From positions 62,001 through 126,000 of the forward strand of contig CAZYGG010000003.1 in assembly GCA_964647585.1 (NCBI GenBank): DNA of 64,000 nt, given 5' to 3'. Source of the DNA: CAJINA01 sp964647585. Its GTDB lineage: Bacteria; Desulfobacterota; Desulfobacteria; Desulfobacterales; CAJINA01. Position numbers and translations under genes: made by a program. The notes beneath the pieces were generated by a model that worked only from the letters and a program-made list of their open reading frames with translations, was not told where the DNA came from and searched no databases. Of this stretch, positions 35,650-43,397 are shown piece after piece; position 1 is the stretch's first letter; each line of letters begins with the position of its first letter.

Positions 35650-35665
35650 TGTTTCACGTGAAACA
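35650..35665. promoter_or_regulatory. parS centromere-like ParB-binding site
   Basis: The 16-mer TGTTTCACGTGAAACA is a perfect palindrome identical to the widely conserved chromosomal parS consensus, and the symmetry extends by two bases each side. It begins one base after the mnmE stop codon. Such sites load ParB CTP-clamps and usually lie within the origin-proximal part of the chromosome. Confidence 0.9.
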
Positions 35666-35712
35666 TTGCCGTCTTATATCAACAAAACAATATATTATTA
35701 AGAACTCTCATA

Positions 35713-36426
35713 ATGACAAACAGGATGGACAGCATGGATTTTGATTTTAAGCCGTACTTTGATAAGTACGAGGAGCTGGTTACAGCTGCGGAAGAGGCCT
35801 TTGATCGGGTTAAAAATGACCACGCAGATTGTGTGAAATGTAAGGTGGGATGCGCGGACTGCTGCCATGCGCTTTTCGATTTGACTCTGATTGAGGCTCT
35901 GTATATCAATCATAAATTCAAGACAGCGTTTACGGGTGAAAAACGAGAGCCGCTTCTGGAGCGGGCCAACCGGTCTGATCGAAAAGTACATAAAATTAAA
36001 AAGAAGGCTCACAAGCTGCTTCAAGAGGGACGCAAGGATGAAGAAATCTTGGAGCAGATTGCGGCCGAAAAAGTGCGGTGCGCGCTTTTAAACAACCAGG
36101 ATTTGTGCGACCTTTATGATTTCCGGCCAATTACCTGCCGGTTATATGGGGTGCCTACAGCCATTGGCGGCAAGGCACATACCTGTGGTTTGTCGGGCTT
36201 TTCCGAGGGGGAGGCATACCCGACCGCCAACCTGGACCGTATCCTGTCGGCCCTGATAGACCTTTCGAATGCCCTGGTGGCGGATCTGAAATCCAGATTT
36301 ACAACCATGGGGGAGATGCTGGTGCCACTTTCAATGGCGCTATTGACGGATTATGATGATGAGTACCTGGGTCTTAAAGAGGCGGCCGAAAAGAGCCAGG
36401 AACGTATGGAGGGTGAGAATGAGTAA
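35713..36426 (+). CDS. YkgJ family cysteine-cluster protein
   Basis: This 237-residue protein has the metal-binding signature C-x2-C-x3-C-x2-CC (CVKCKVGCADCC) at about residues 36-47. Further conserved parts are CALLNNQDLCDLYDFRPITC and GKAHTCGLSGF. The family is believed to coordinate zinc or iron but has no settled function. A long lysine-rich helix separates the two cysteine regions. The start may be the ATG at 35713, 35725 or 35734; none has a strong ribosome site. The stop overlaps the next start by 8 bases, so the two genes form an operon. It lacks close similarity to the other YkgJ protein at 4349 beyond the cysteine pattern. Confidence 0.85.
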   Translation: MTNRMDSMDFDFKPYFDKYEELVTAAEEAFDRVKNDHADCVKCKVGCADCCHALFDLTLIEALYINHKFKTAFTGEKREPLLERANRSDRKVHKIKKKAHKLLQEGRKDEEILEQIAAEKVRCALLNNQDLCDLYDFRPITCRLYGVPTAIGGKAHTCGLSGFSEGEAYPTANLDRILSALIDLSNALVADLKSRFTTMGEMLVPLSMALLTDYDDEYLGLKEAAEKSQERMEGENE

Positions 36427-36784
36427 TCTTACACCGGAAGAAGAGGCCGCTAGAAAAAAGGCCATATTTGATACCATGTCACCCAGAGGGCAAAAATACA
36501 TCCTTAAAAGAGGCTATGAACAGTGGGATCCTTTTGAAGAACCCAAGGATCCTATCGATATCCGGACGGATAAGACCAAGCGAACGACCCAGCAACTTGT
36601 ACGGGAATTTTTGCAAATCTGCTCCCATGAAGAGTATTCAACGGCCTATGGCAAGGGGGTCTTTGAGATTTGCCATGGGATTGTAAACGGCGATGATGCG
36701 AGTCGGGGTATGTTTGAGTTTTCATGTTGGTACCAGGATCTTTTAAGGCGGGAAGGATTCCTGGAGGATAACGACAAAAAGTAG
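36419..36784 (+). CDS. Hypothetical protein coupled to a YkgJ gene
   Basis: This 121-residue soluble, charged protein begins MSNLTPEEEAARKKAIFDTM and has SPRGQKYILKRGYEQWDPF and RTTQQLVREFLQIC. I recognise no named domain. The overlap with the YkgJ gene (8 bases) and the shared terminator show it belongs to the same transcript, so it may be an accessory factor for whatever the YkgJ protein does. The start ATG 36419 is preceded by GGAGGGTG. The longer frame from 36353 lies within the upstream gene. Confidence 0.75.
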   Translation: MSNLTPEEEAARKKAIFDTMSPRGQKYILKRGYEQWDPFEEPKDPIDIRTDKTKRTTQQLVREFLQICSHEEYSTAYGKGVFEICHGIVNGDDASRGMFEFSCWYQDLLRREGFLEDNDKK

Positions 36785-36816
36785 GGGAGCCTCATCTTGC
36801 AGGGTGGTGAAGATTT

Positions 36817-36850
36817 AGCCCGGTGCCTGAAAAGGGTACCGGGCTTTTTT
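36817..36850 (+). terminator. Rho-independent terminator after the YkgJ operon
   Basis: The stem AGCCCGGTGCC / GGTACCGGGCT (one wobble pair) has a short A-rich loop, then six T residues. It lies about 32 bases after the stop at 36784. Confidence 0.9.
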
Positions 36851-37388
36851 ATTCAGGCGCCTGCAAAACCGGATCACCCTCTCGTTCATCTGCTAGCGTA
36901 GATTCTCAGGTGCAAAAGTCCCGTAAGGGTAAAAAGTGGCCAGAAGGTCTGTTTTTAGTGAAAAAAGGGGCGAAAAACACGCTATTTAGCCCCAAATGCA
37001 AAATCAGGGAAAGGCATACAACAGTATGCGGGCGGGTGTGATCGGGCCATATACGGGCAATCAGGCGGTCGGCCCGCGAGCCCTAGAGCACCAAGGGTTT
37101 GCGCGAAGAGAAACACAAGATATAGTAGGCAAATAGGATTGATACACTATTTGTTGCGGTTTTAGCCGAGCTGTCACGATATGTCCGTATAAATCGGCGA
37201 GCAGCCCTTTATAACGCAATGCGGCATGAATCCAGTGGCGAAAACTGAGTATCTGTTTCTGAAATACAAAAGCCCTGCCGATTCGTTCGACAGGGTAATC
37301 CAAAGCATAGTCCTCTGGGCCAAGATGCTTTACATTTTAGGTAGCACCTCAAAGGTGCCGCAGGCGGTTATCTGCCACACCGATCGGT
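36851..37388. other. Non-coding region with an unidentified minus-strand ORF
   Basis: No recognised gene lies in these 538 bases. A minus-strand frame from about 37340 down to 37061 reads as a plausible protein (ALDYPVERIGRAF, FRHWIHAALRYKGLLADLYG, ARLKPQQIVYQ). It has no ATG; the only start option seen is TTG at 37303. It could be a relic of a lost gene. A weak hairpin (GCACCT/AGGTGC near 37344-37360) could end the oadB-type transcript. Confidence 0.4.
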
Positions 37389-38513
37389 TTACACCATAAA
37401 GCTCCAGAGAATACCAGCGCAGATGGCTGAACCAATGACACCGGATGAATTACAGGCCATGGCATGCATGAGCAGAAAGTTGGTCGGGTCTTCTTTCAGG
37501 CCGGTCAGGTGAACCTCGCGGGCCGAACCGGGAACCGCGGATACGCCAGCGGCCCCCAGCAGCGGGTTGATTTTTTCTTTCGAAAAAAGGTTCATAAGTT
37601 TGGCGAAAAGGACACCGGAAGCTGTCGCAATGCTGAAGGCAACCGCGCCGAGGAAAAATATACCGACGGATTTTCCAGTCAGGAAAACGTCGCCCTGGGT
37701 GCTGGCTCCTACCGTGAGACCCAGAAAAATAGTGGCGGTGTCTATGATGGCGCTGCTGGCGGTTTTTGCCAGGCGGTCAACGACACCCGACTCTTTCATG
37801 ATATTACCGAAGAAAAACGTTCCCAGCAGGGGAATCGATGCCGGGGCGAGAAAGCAGCACAACAGCAGACCAACCACGGGAAAAATCAGCAACTCTTTTT
37901 TGGATGGCTGGCGAGGTTCGGACATGCGGATCAGCCGTTCCTCCCGGGTGGTGAGCAGTCGCATGATCGGCGGCTGGATGATGGGAATGAGCGCCATGTA
38001 AGAGTAGGCGGCAATGGCGATGGGCCCGATTAAATGCGGGGCCAGTTTGGCTGTCAAGAAAATGGATGTCGGCCCGTCGGCACCACCAATAATAGCAATC
38101 GAAGCGGCCTCCTTGGGTAAGAAGCCGAGGCCCAGGGCGCTGAGCAGGGTAAAAAAGATGCCCATCTGGGCCGCCGCCCCCAACAGCATAAGCTTAGGGC
38201 GAGCCAGCAGTGATGAAAAGTCGGTCATGGCCCCCAGTCCCAGAAAAACGATGGAAGGGTAAAGACCGGTGGTGACCCCGAAATAGAGGTAGTGCAGGAC
38301 ACTGTTCGGCTCGTAGATGCCGAGTCCGAAGCCTTTGAAGAAGGGCACGTTTCCCACCAGGACGCCAAAGCCGATAGGCAGCAGCAGCAGGGGTTCATAC
38401 TGTTTGGCAATGGCCAGGTATAGAAAAAGGCAGCCCACCAGGATCATAGTCACATGGCGCCAGTCTGCCAGGTAATAGCCGGTGTTGGATAAAAATTGAA
38501 CTAGCAGGTCCAT
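37389..38513 (-). CDS. Sodium ion-translocating decarboxylase, beta subunit
   Basis: This 374-residue polytopic membrane protein belongs to the OadB/GcdB/MmdB family, which couples decarboxylation of a carboxybiotin carrier to Na+ export. The key family motif IIGGADGPTSIFLTAKLAP, with the Na+-site aspartate, is present. So are the SFGVLVGN-like N-terminal part (GFGVLVGNVPFFKGFGLGIYE) and late NPLLGAAGVSAVP and MHAMACNSSGVIGSAICAG. About nine transmembrane stretches can be seen. It lies 22 bases behind the gamma subunit gene. No alpha (carboxyltransferase) or biotin carrier subunit is adjacent, so the substrate (oxaloacetate, methylmalonyl-CoA or other) cannot be named. Confidence 0.92.
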   Translation of the reverse strand: MDLLVQFLSNTGYYLADWRHVTMILVGCLFLYLAIAKQYEPLLLLPIGFGVLVGNVPFFKGFGLGIYEPNSVLHYLYFGVTTGLYPSIVFLGLGAMTDFSSLLARPKLMLLGAAAQMGIFFTLLSALGLGFLPKEAASIAIIGGADGPTSIFLTAKLAPHLIGPIAIAAYSYMALIPIIQPPIMRLLTTREERLIRMSEPRQPSKKELLIFPVVGLLLCCFLAPASIPLLGTFFFGNIMKESGVVDRLAKTASSAIIDTATIFLGLTVGASTQGDVFLTGKSVGIFFLGAVAFSIATASGVLFAKLMNLFSKEKINPLLGAAGVSAVPGSAREVHLTGLKEDPTNFLLMHAMACNSSGVIGSAICAGILWSFMV

Positions 38514-38535
38514 TTAATCTGTTTCCTTAATGACT

Positions 38536-38925
38536 CTATGTGATAGATTTCCAAGCAAATTGACCTTCTCCCTGCGATATCAGGATACCGGCCTCACGAA
38601 AGGCCCGGATGGTCAGGTGGGGATGGGGATAATTATTTTTCTGGGTGAGCGCGTACAGCGCTTCCAGACCGAAACTTTCCGGCAGCTGTTTGACAAGCGG
38701 TTCATAAAGCGCCGCAACTTTTTCGAGGTTTTCTGGAAAAATTTCGGGAATCCTGTCAGGGTCGGCCGCCTCGGGCGCGGCCTCTTTTTTTTCAATAACT
38801 TCCACCAGCCGGTGGAGCTGGGAAATAATAAAGGACAGGACCGACAGCCCTGTCATGACAATCAAGGCGCCGGCAAGGGCCATGGCCCAGCCATTATTGG
38901 CGGTTATTGACTCAAAACTAAACAC
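38536..38925 (-). CDS. Sodium pump decarboxylase gamma subunit (OadG-like)
   Basis: This 129-residue protein has a single N-terminal transmembrane helix (WAMALAGALIVMTGLSVLSFI) followed by a soluble charged part, the usual OadG-type layout. The gamma subunit holds the pump complex together and, in OadG, binds zinc. The start is GTG at 38925, with AGGAGG six bases upstream. It precedes the beta subunit gene by 22 bases. The C-terminal half (HPHLTIRAFREAGILIS) is longer than in the minimal OadG proteins and might carry an added interaction function. Confidence 0.8.
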   Translation of the reverse strand: MFSFESITANNGWAMALAGALIVMTGLSVLSFIISQLHRLVEVIEKKEAAPEAADPDRIPEIFPENLEKVAALYEPLVKQLPESFGLEALYALTQKNNYPHPHLTIRAFREAGILISQGEGQFAWKSIT

Positions 38926-39115
38926 CGTGAACCTCCTTAGTATTTTATGACTGACATCCAGAGTTTTCGTCGAGTGCGTGGAATTCTTTCAGCAGGCATT
39001 TAGAGGGACGAAAAGAAAAATATTCAAATATTAAAAAAAAGTATCATAACTCACAATTAGGGATTAATGTCAATAGATTAATATGTGCTTCAGGGTCTGT
39101 CAGCCATTGGCGGTA

Positions 39116-40609
39116 TCAATGCTGCAGGCCGGCCATCATCAGGCCGATCTGCTCAACTTTCCCGGCGTCGGCAACCGGAAACGTGTCCACCAGTTTTCCT
39201 GAGTAGATCACCGCAACGCGGTCAGACAGGGAGAGAGCTTCTTTCAAGTCTCCGGTCACCAGGAGAATTCCGGCGCGGTCACGGGCCTGCAGCAGCAGGT
39301 TCCAGACCTCTTCAGTGGCCCCTATATCCAGGCCCTGGGTAGGCTGTTCGGCTACAATCAAGCGCGGTCGCCGGAAGAATTCCCGAGCCAGAACCAGCTT
39401 CTGCAAGTTGCCGCCGGATAACTGTCGGGCAGTTGCGTTCATGCGGCCGGGCTGGACATCGAAAGCCTTTATCAGGTCTGCCGCTTTTTCCCGGGCGGCC
39501 TTTTTCAGTAACCAGGGGCCGGTACAAAATGCGTGTCGGGTAGTGATTAAAAAATTGTCCAGAAGGTTCATTTGCGGGCAGGTGGCCAGCCCCTGGCGGT
39601 CCTCGGGAATGTAGCTTAACAGATTGTCCCGGTTGGTCGTTCGATAAAATTTCTGCCACTGTTTTCCGAAAATGGAGATGTTCCCGGTGGTTGGCCGATG
39701 GAGACCGCAGACAATTTCAACGAGCCGTTTTTGTCCATTGCCGGCCACACCCACCAGGCCTAGAATTTCGCCCTGACGCAGTTCCAGATTCATATCCTGC
39801 AGGACGTCGTCCGTGAAGTTGTTGATGTTAAGGACCCGCTGCCGGGGCTCCAGCGGGCATCGGTCCACTTGCAGAATTACCTCCCGGCCCACCATTTTAC
39901 GGGCCAGTTCGGCCCGGGAAGTCACCTCCCCGGCAACCATTTTTTCAGTCAGGGCCCCCCGCCGCAAAATGGCTATTTCATCCGCCAGCGCGAGCACTTC
40001 GGCAAGCTTATGGCTGATGAAGATAATGGCCTTGCCCTGGCGTGACATCTGTTTCAAGGCCCGGAAAAGCAGTTCGATTTCCGGTGGTGTCAGGACCGCG
40101 GTGGGTTCATCGAAAATAAGAATACGGCTGTCCCGGTGGAGCAGCCGTAGAATTTCAACCCGTTGTTTTTCACCCATGGAGAGAGTTGCAACTTTAGCAT
40201 CCGGATCGATTTCCAGACCGGAAGCATTGGAGAGCTCAAGGACCCGATCCCGCATCAAGTTGCGGTTTAGAAGCGGCCCGGCCTCCTGACCCAGAAAGAT
40301 GTTCTCTGCAACGGTCATGGCTTCAATCAATTTAAAATGCTGGTAGACCATGCCGATCCCGTAACCGATGGCACTGCGGGTACTGCTGAGGTTCACTTTG
40401 CGGTCATCAATGAAAATGGCGCCGCTATCGGGAACGAGCTGACCGGCCAGGATGCTCATCAGGGTGCTTTTACCGGCGCCGTTCTCACCGAGCAGGGCTG
40501 TGATGGTGCCGGCCTTGATATCAAGGGAGATATCCCGGTTGGCCTGCACCGGTCCAAAGGCCTTGCTGATTTTTTCTAAGCGTACCAGAACTTGGGCGGT
40601 CGAGGTCAT
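39116..40609 (-). CDS. ABC transporter ATP-binding protein, nucleoside/simple-sugar type (two NBDs)
   Basis: This 497-residue protein contains two tandem ATPase domains. The first has Walker A GENGAGKST, signature LSMGEKQRVEIL and Walker B RILIFDEPTAVL. The second has a less standard P-loop (GVAGNGQKRLVE), signature LSGGNLQKLVLARE and LIVAEQPTQGLD. This double layout, with a degenerate second P-loop, is typical of the RbsA/YufO group that energises BMP-dependent nucleoside importers. The ATG overlaps the gpt stop codon (TAATG), so it is translationally coupled. It is the last gene of the importer operon. Confidence 0.93.
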   Translation of the reverse strand: MTSTAQVLVRLEKISKAFGPVQANRDISLDIKAGTITALLGENGAGKSTLMSILAGQLVPDSGAIFIDDRKVNLSSTRSAIGYGIGMVYQHFKLIEAMTVAENIFLGQEAGPLLNRNLMRDRVLELSNASGLEIDPDAKVATLSMGEKQRVEILRLLHRDSRILIFDEPTAVLTPPEIELLFRALKQMSRQGKAIIFISHKLAEVLALADEIAILRRGALTEKMVAGEVTSRAELARKMVGREVILQVDRCPLEPRQRVLNINNFTDDVLQDMNLELRQGEILGLVGVAGNGQKRLVEIVCGLHRPTTGNISIFGKQWQKFYRTTNRDNLLSYIPEDRQGLATCPQMNLLDNFLITTRHAFCTGPWLLKKAAREKAADLIKAFDVQPGRMNATARQLSGGNLQKLVLAREFFRRPRLIVAEQPTQGLDIGATEEVWNLLLQARDRAGILLVTGDLKEALSLSDRVAVIYSGKLVDTFPVADAGKVEQIGLMMAGLQH

Positions 40610-41097
40610 TATTGTATTTCCGGGTTGCGACAAATCGGCTGCACGAACTGGGATTCGGAATCCCAGGGAAACAGGATCCACGTGTCCTGGCTCACTTCGG
40701 TAATGAACGTATCCACCAAAGGCCGGCCGGCCGGCTTGGCGTAAACGGTGGCAAAATGGGCCTTGGGAAGCATTTCCCGTACCGAGCGGGCGGTGTTGCC
40801 GGTATCCACCAGGTCGTCAATGATCAACCAGCCTTCGCCATTGCTATTAACGGACTTGAGAACCTCGATTTCGCCCTGACGATCCTGCCAGGAATAGCTG
40901 GCGATGCAAACGGTATCCACCAGGCGGATGTCCAGTTCCCGGGCAATGATAGCCGCCGGGACGAGGCCGCCCCGGGTAACAGCGATGATGCCCTCGAAAA
41001 AATCCATATCCAACAGCCGCCACGCCAGGGCTTTTGAATCACGATGCAGTTGTTCCCATGAAATGGGATACATTTTGGTATACGGTTTGTCTTCCAT
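40609..41097 (-). CDS. gpt: Xanthine/guanine phosphoribosyltransferase
   Basis: This 162-residue type I phosphoribosyltransferase converts guanine, xanthine and to some degree hypoxanthine plus PRPP to nucleotides. It tracks E. coli Gpt closely: GIIAVTRGGLVPAAIIARE, VDTVCIASYSWQ, the PRPP loop IIDDLVDTGNTA, and KAHFATVYAKPAGRPLVDTF followed by QDTWI and PW. It lies inside the BMP-type ABC operon between a permease and the ATPase gene. That suggests salvage of a base brought in by, or released from, the transported nucleoside. The 158-base gap upstream lacks a gene. Confidence 0.93.
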   Translation of the reverse strand: MEDKPYTKMYPISWEQLHRDSKALAWRLLDMDFFEGIIAVTRGGLVPAAIIARELDIRLVDTVCIASYSWQDRQGEIEVLKSVNSNGEGWLIIDDLVDTGNTARSVREMLPKAHFATVYAKPAGRPLVDTFITEVSQDTWILFPWDSESQFVQPICRNPEIQ

Positions 41098-41255
41098 TAT
41101 TTTTCCTCAGCAATGTTTAACAGGGTTTTACTTCAGCCTAAAACAAACTTCCAGGTTTCATAAAAGTTGAAGTCCAATTTTGCTATCGAAAATCGATTTC
41201 AGAATAATTTTCCCGAATCCGAATCAGCCTGAAGCACGAAATTTCAGGCCATACG

Positions 41256-42176
41256 CTATTCCGCCGGTTCGATATTTACCCCCAGGGCCGCCGGCGCCTG
41301 GGCGCGCGTCCCCTTGCGAGAGGAAATAACCAGTACCAGCACCGTTAAACCATACGGCAGCATCAACAGCAAAGACGACGGGATATGCGTTCCCATGGCC
41401 TGCAGCCGGAGCTGAAAAGCCATGATGCCGCCAAAAAAATAGGCACCGATCAGGGCCCGTTCCGGGCGCCAGAAAGCGAAGATAACCAGGGCCACCGCAA
41501 TCCAGCCTCGTCCGGCCGACATGCCGCTGGTCCACAGGTGCGTGTAAGCCAGGGAGAGATAAGCGCCCCCCAGCCCCACCAGAAAACCGCCGCCCATAAC
41601 ACCGGCCCAGCGGTAGAGATTAACGGGCAGGCCGGCGGCAAAGGCTGCGGCCGGGTATTCACCCACGCTGCGCAGCCGCAGTCCCCACTTGGTATTCCGG
41701 AAAAAAAGCCACAGGGCCGGGACGGTAAGGTACGAGCAGTAGACCAGCGGATCCTGGTTGAAAAACACCGGCCCGATACCGGGGATCTTTGAAAGCAGCG
41801 GCAGGGCCACCGGAGAAAAGCCGCCCACTTTTTGCCCGACAAACGGGGTGCCGAGATAATCAGCCAGCCCGGTGCCCAGGATGGTCAACGCCAGACCGGA
41901 GACCACCTGGTTGCCCTGGAAAACGATGCAGACAATCCCGTGCAGAGCTGCCAGGAGAGATCCGGCCAGCCCGCCGGCCAGGAAAGCAAGCGGGGCGTTG
42001 CCGGTGAGAAGGGCGGTAATAAAACCCGCCAGCGCCCCCACCATCATCATGCCTTCGACCCCGAGGTTTAAAATCCCGACCTTTTCAGTAATGATCTCTC
42101 CCAGGGTGGCAAAGAGTATCGGGGTACCGGACTGAACCGTGGCCGCCAGCAGTAATATGAAGATTTCCAGTGTCAT
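41256..42176 (-). CDS. ABC transporter permease, nucleoside (BMP) type
   Basis: This 306-residue hydrophobic protein has about nine transmembrane spans and the RbsC/YufQ-like signature ATLGEIITEKVGILNLGVEG at the N-terminal third. Also visible are GNQVVSGLALTILGTGL and GWIAVALVIFAFWRPERALIGA. It forms half of the membrane channel with the permease at 42330 and is driven by the ATPase at 39116. The start codon ATG at 42176 is the first of the frame. It follows the other permease across a 153-base gap with short repeats. Confidence 0.92.
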   Translation of the reverse strand: MTLEIFILLLAATVQSGTPILFATLGEIITEKVGILNLGVEGMMMVGALAGFITALLTGNAPLAFLAGGLAGSLLAALHGIVCIVFQGNQVVSGLALTILGTGLADYLGTPFVGQKVGGFSPVALPLLSKIPGIGPVFFNQDPLVYCSYLTVPALWLFFRNTKWGLRLRSVGEYPAAAFAAGLPVNLYRWAGVMGGGFLVGLGGAYLSLAYTHLWTSGMSAGRGWIAVALVIFAFWRPERALIGAYFFGGIMAFQLRLQAMGTHIPSSLLLMLPYGLTVLVLVISSRKGTRAQAPAALGVNIEPAE

Positions 42177-42193
42177 TACTTAAAAATTTCTGC

Positions 42194-42267
42194 AACAGGT
42201 TCCCGGTTCAAGGTTCCCCGTTCAGGGTTTCAAACCTTTGAACCCTGAACCTTTGAACCCTGAACCT
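42194..42267. repeat. Short intergenic repeat cluster between the two permease genes
   Basis: A 17-base unit (AACCTTTGAACCCTG and neighbours) is repeated in tandem at about 42233-42267. An inverted partner (GGTTCCCCGTTCAGGG) lies at 42211-42227. It may form a hairpin between the two cistrons. Confidence 0.6.
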
Positions 42268-42329
42268 CCAACATTTCTTTTTCCCGCGGTCTTTCGGTTT
42301 TACAGTGAAGCCCGAATCTGACCGTGTTG

Positions 42330-43394
42330 TCACGCCTTCTTATTTATCCCCACCCGGTATTGAGTGAAAAATCCGGCTGCCAGAACCGTGAGCAGTATCA
42401 ATCCTTCCATAATACTGCCGAAGGCCGCCGGAACCTGAAAATCAAGCTGCAGATTTTCCACGCCGACTCTTAACCCGGCCAGAAGAAACGAAGCCAGACC
42501 GATATACAGGGGGTTCAGTTTGGCCAGCCAGGCCACCACGATGGCGGTATACCCGTAGCCGACCATAATGCTGGGCTGCAAGCGGTTGAGGTTGGCGGAG
42601 GCCTCCAGGAAACCGGCACTACCGGCCAAAGCCCCGCTGATAATCATCACCAGCGCGACCAGGCGTTCATACGGTAGCCGGGCGTAACGGGCGCAGCGAA
42701 CATTTTCCCCGCTGGCGGCCAGTTCAAACCCCAGCCGGGAAAAGCGGAAGAAGATCCAGATGAGAATTCCGAAAAGAAAACAGAGGAGGATTCCCCAGTT
42801 GACACTGGTGGAGCCGATTGTTTTGACAATGGCCCCTGGCGAAAAAACCGGTGTCATGGGGAAACCATAGCTCTCTGTGTCTTTCCAGCGACCATAGACC
42901 AGGTAGTCGAGAAAGAGAATCGCGATATAATTCATCATCAGGGAGACAATGATTTCATTGGCCTTCATACGGAGTTTCAGGAGCGCGGGAATGAGGCCCC
43001 AGAGCCCACCCAGGAGAAGAGACATGATCAGCATGCCGGAAAGCAAAAACCAGGATGCCTGGTTTTCAAAGGTCAGGGCAAACCAGGTGGCGCCGATGGC
43101 ACCGAGGGCAAACTGTCCCTCTGCGCCGATGTTCCAGATCTGCAGCCGGAAGGCCACGGCCACGCCCAGGGAGCAGAGGAACAGGGGCACCGCTTTCAAC
43201 AGGCAGTCCTCCAGGGCCCAGACGGTGCCGAAAGCTCCCTGAAACAGGTGCATGATACCGACCAGGGCCGGTTTGCCCTGGAGCGCCAGCATCACCGCGC
43301 TGAGCCCCAGAGAGAGCAGCACGGCCCCTGAAAAAATAAGACAGGAGTGCCAGATCGGCAGCTCCTGTCTTCTATGAACCCTGAGTTGCATCAT
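42330..43394 (-). CDS. ABC transporter permease, nucleoside (BMP) type
   Basis: This 354-residue integral membrane protein is the second permease of the importer (YufP-like). It has about nine to ten hydrophobic segments, with LQIWNIGAEGQFALGAIGAT, MKANEIIVSLMMNYIAILFL and VARYARLPYERLVAL-like stretches conserved in the family. It starts four bases after the stop of the solute-binding gene, so the two are coupled. Together with the smaller permease it makes the heterodimeric pore. Confidence 0.92.
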   Translation of the reverse strand: MMQLRVHRRQELPIWHSCLIFSGAVLLSLGLSAVMLALQGKPALVGIMHLFQGAFGTVWALEDCLLKAVPLFLCSLGVAVAFRLQIWNIGAEGQFALGAIGATWFALTFENQASWFLLSGMLIMSLLLGGLWGLIPALLKLRMKANEIIVSLMMNYIAILFLDYLVYGRWKDTESYGFPMTPVFSPGAIVKTIGSTSVNWGILLCFLFGILIWIFFRFSRLGFELAASGENVRCARYARLPYERLVALVMIISGALAGSAGFLEASANLNRLQPSIMVGYGYTAIVVAWLAKLNPLYIGLASFLLAGLRVGVENLQLDFQVPAAFGSIMEGLILLTVLAAGFFTQYRVGINKKA

Positions 43395-43397
43395 TAT

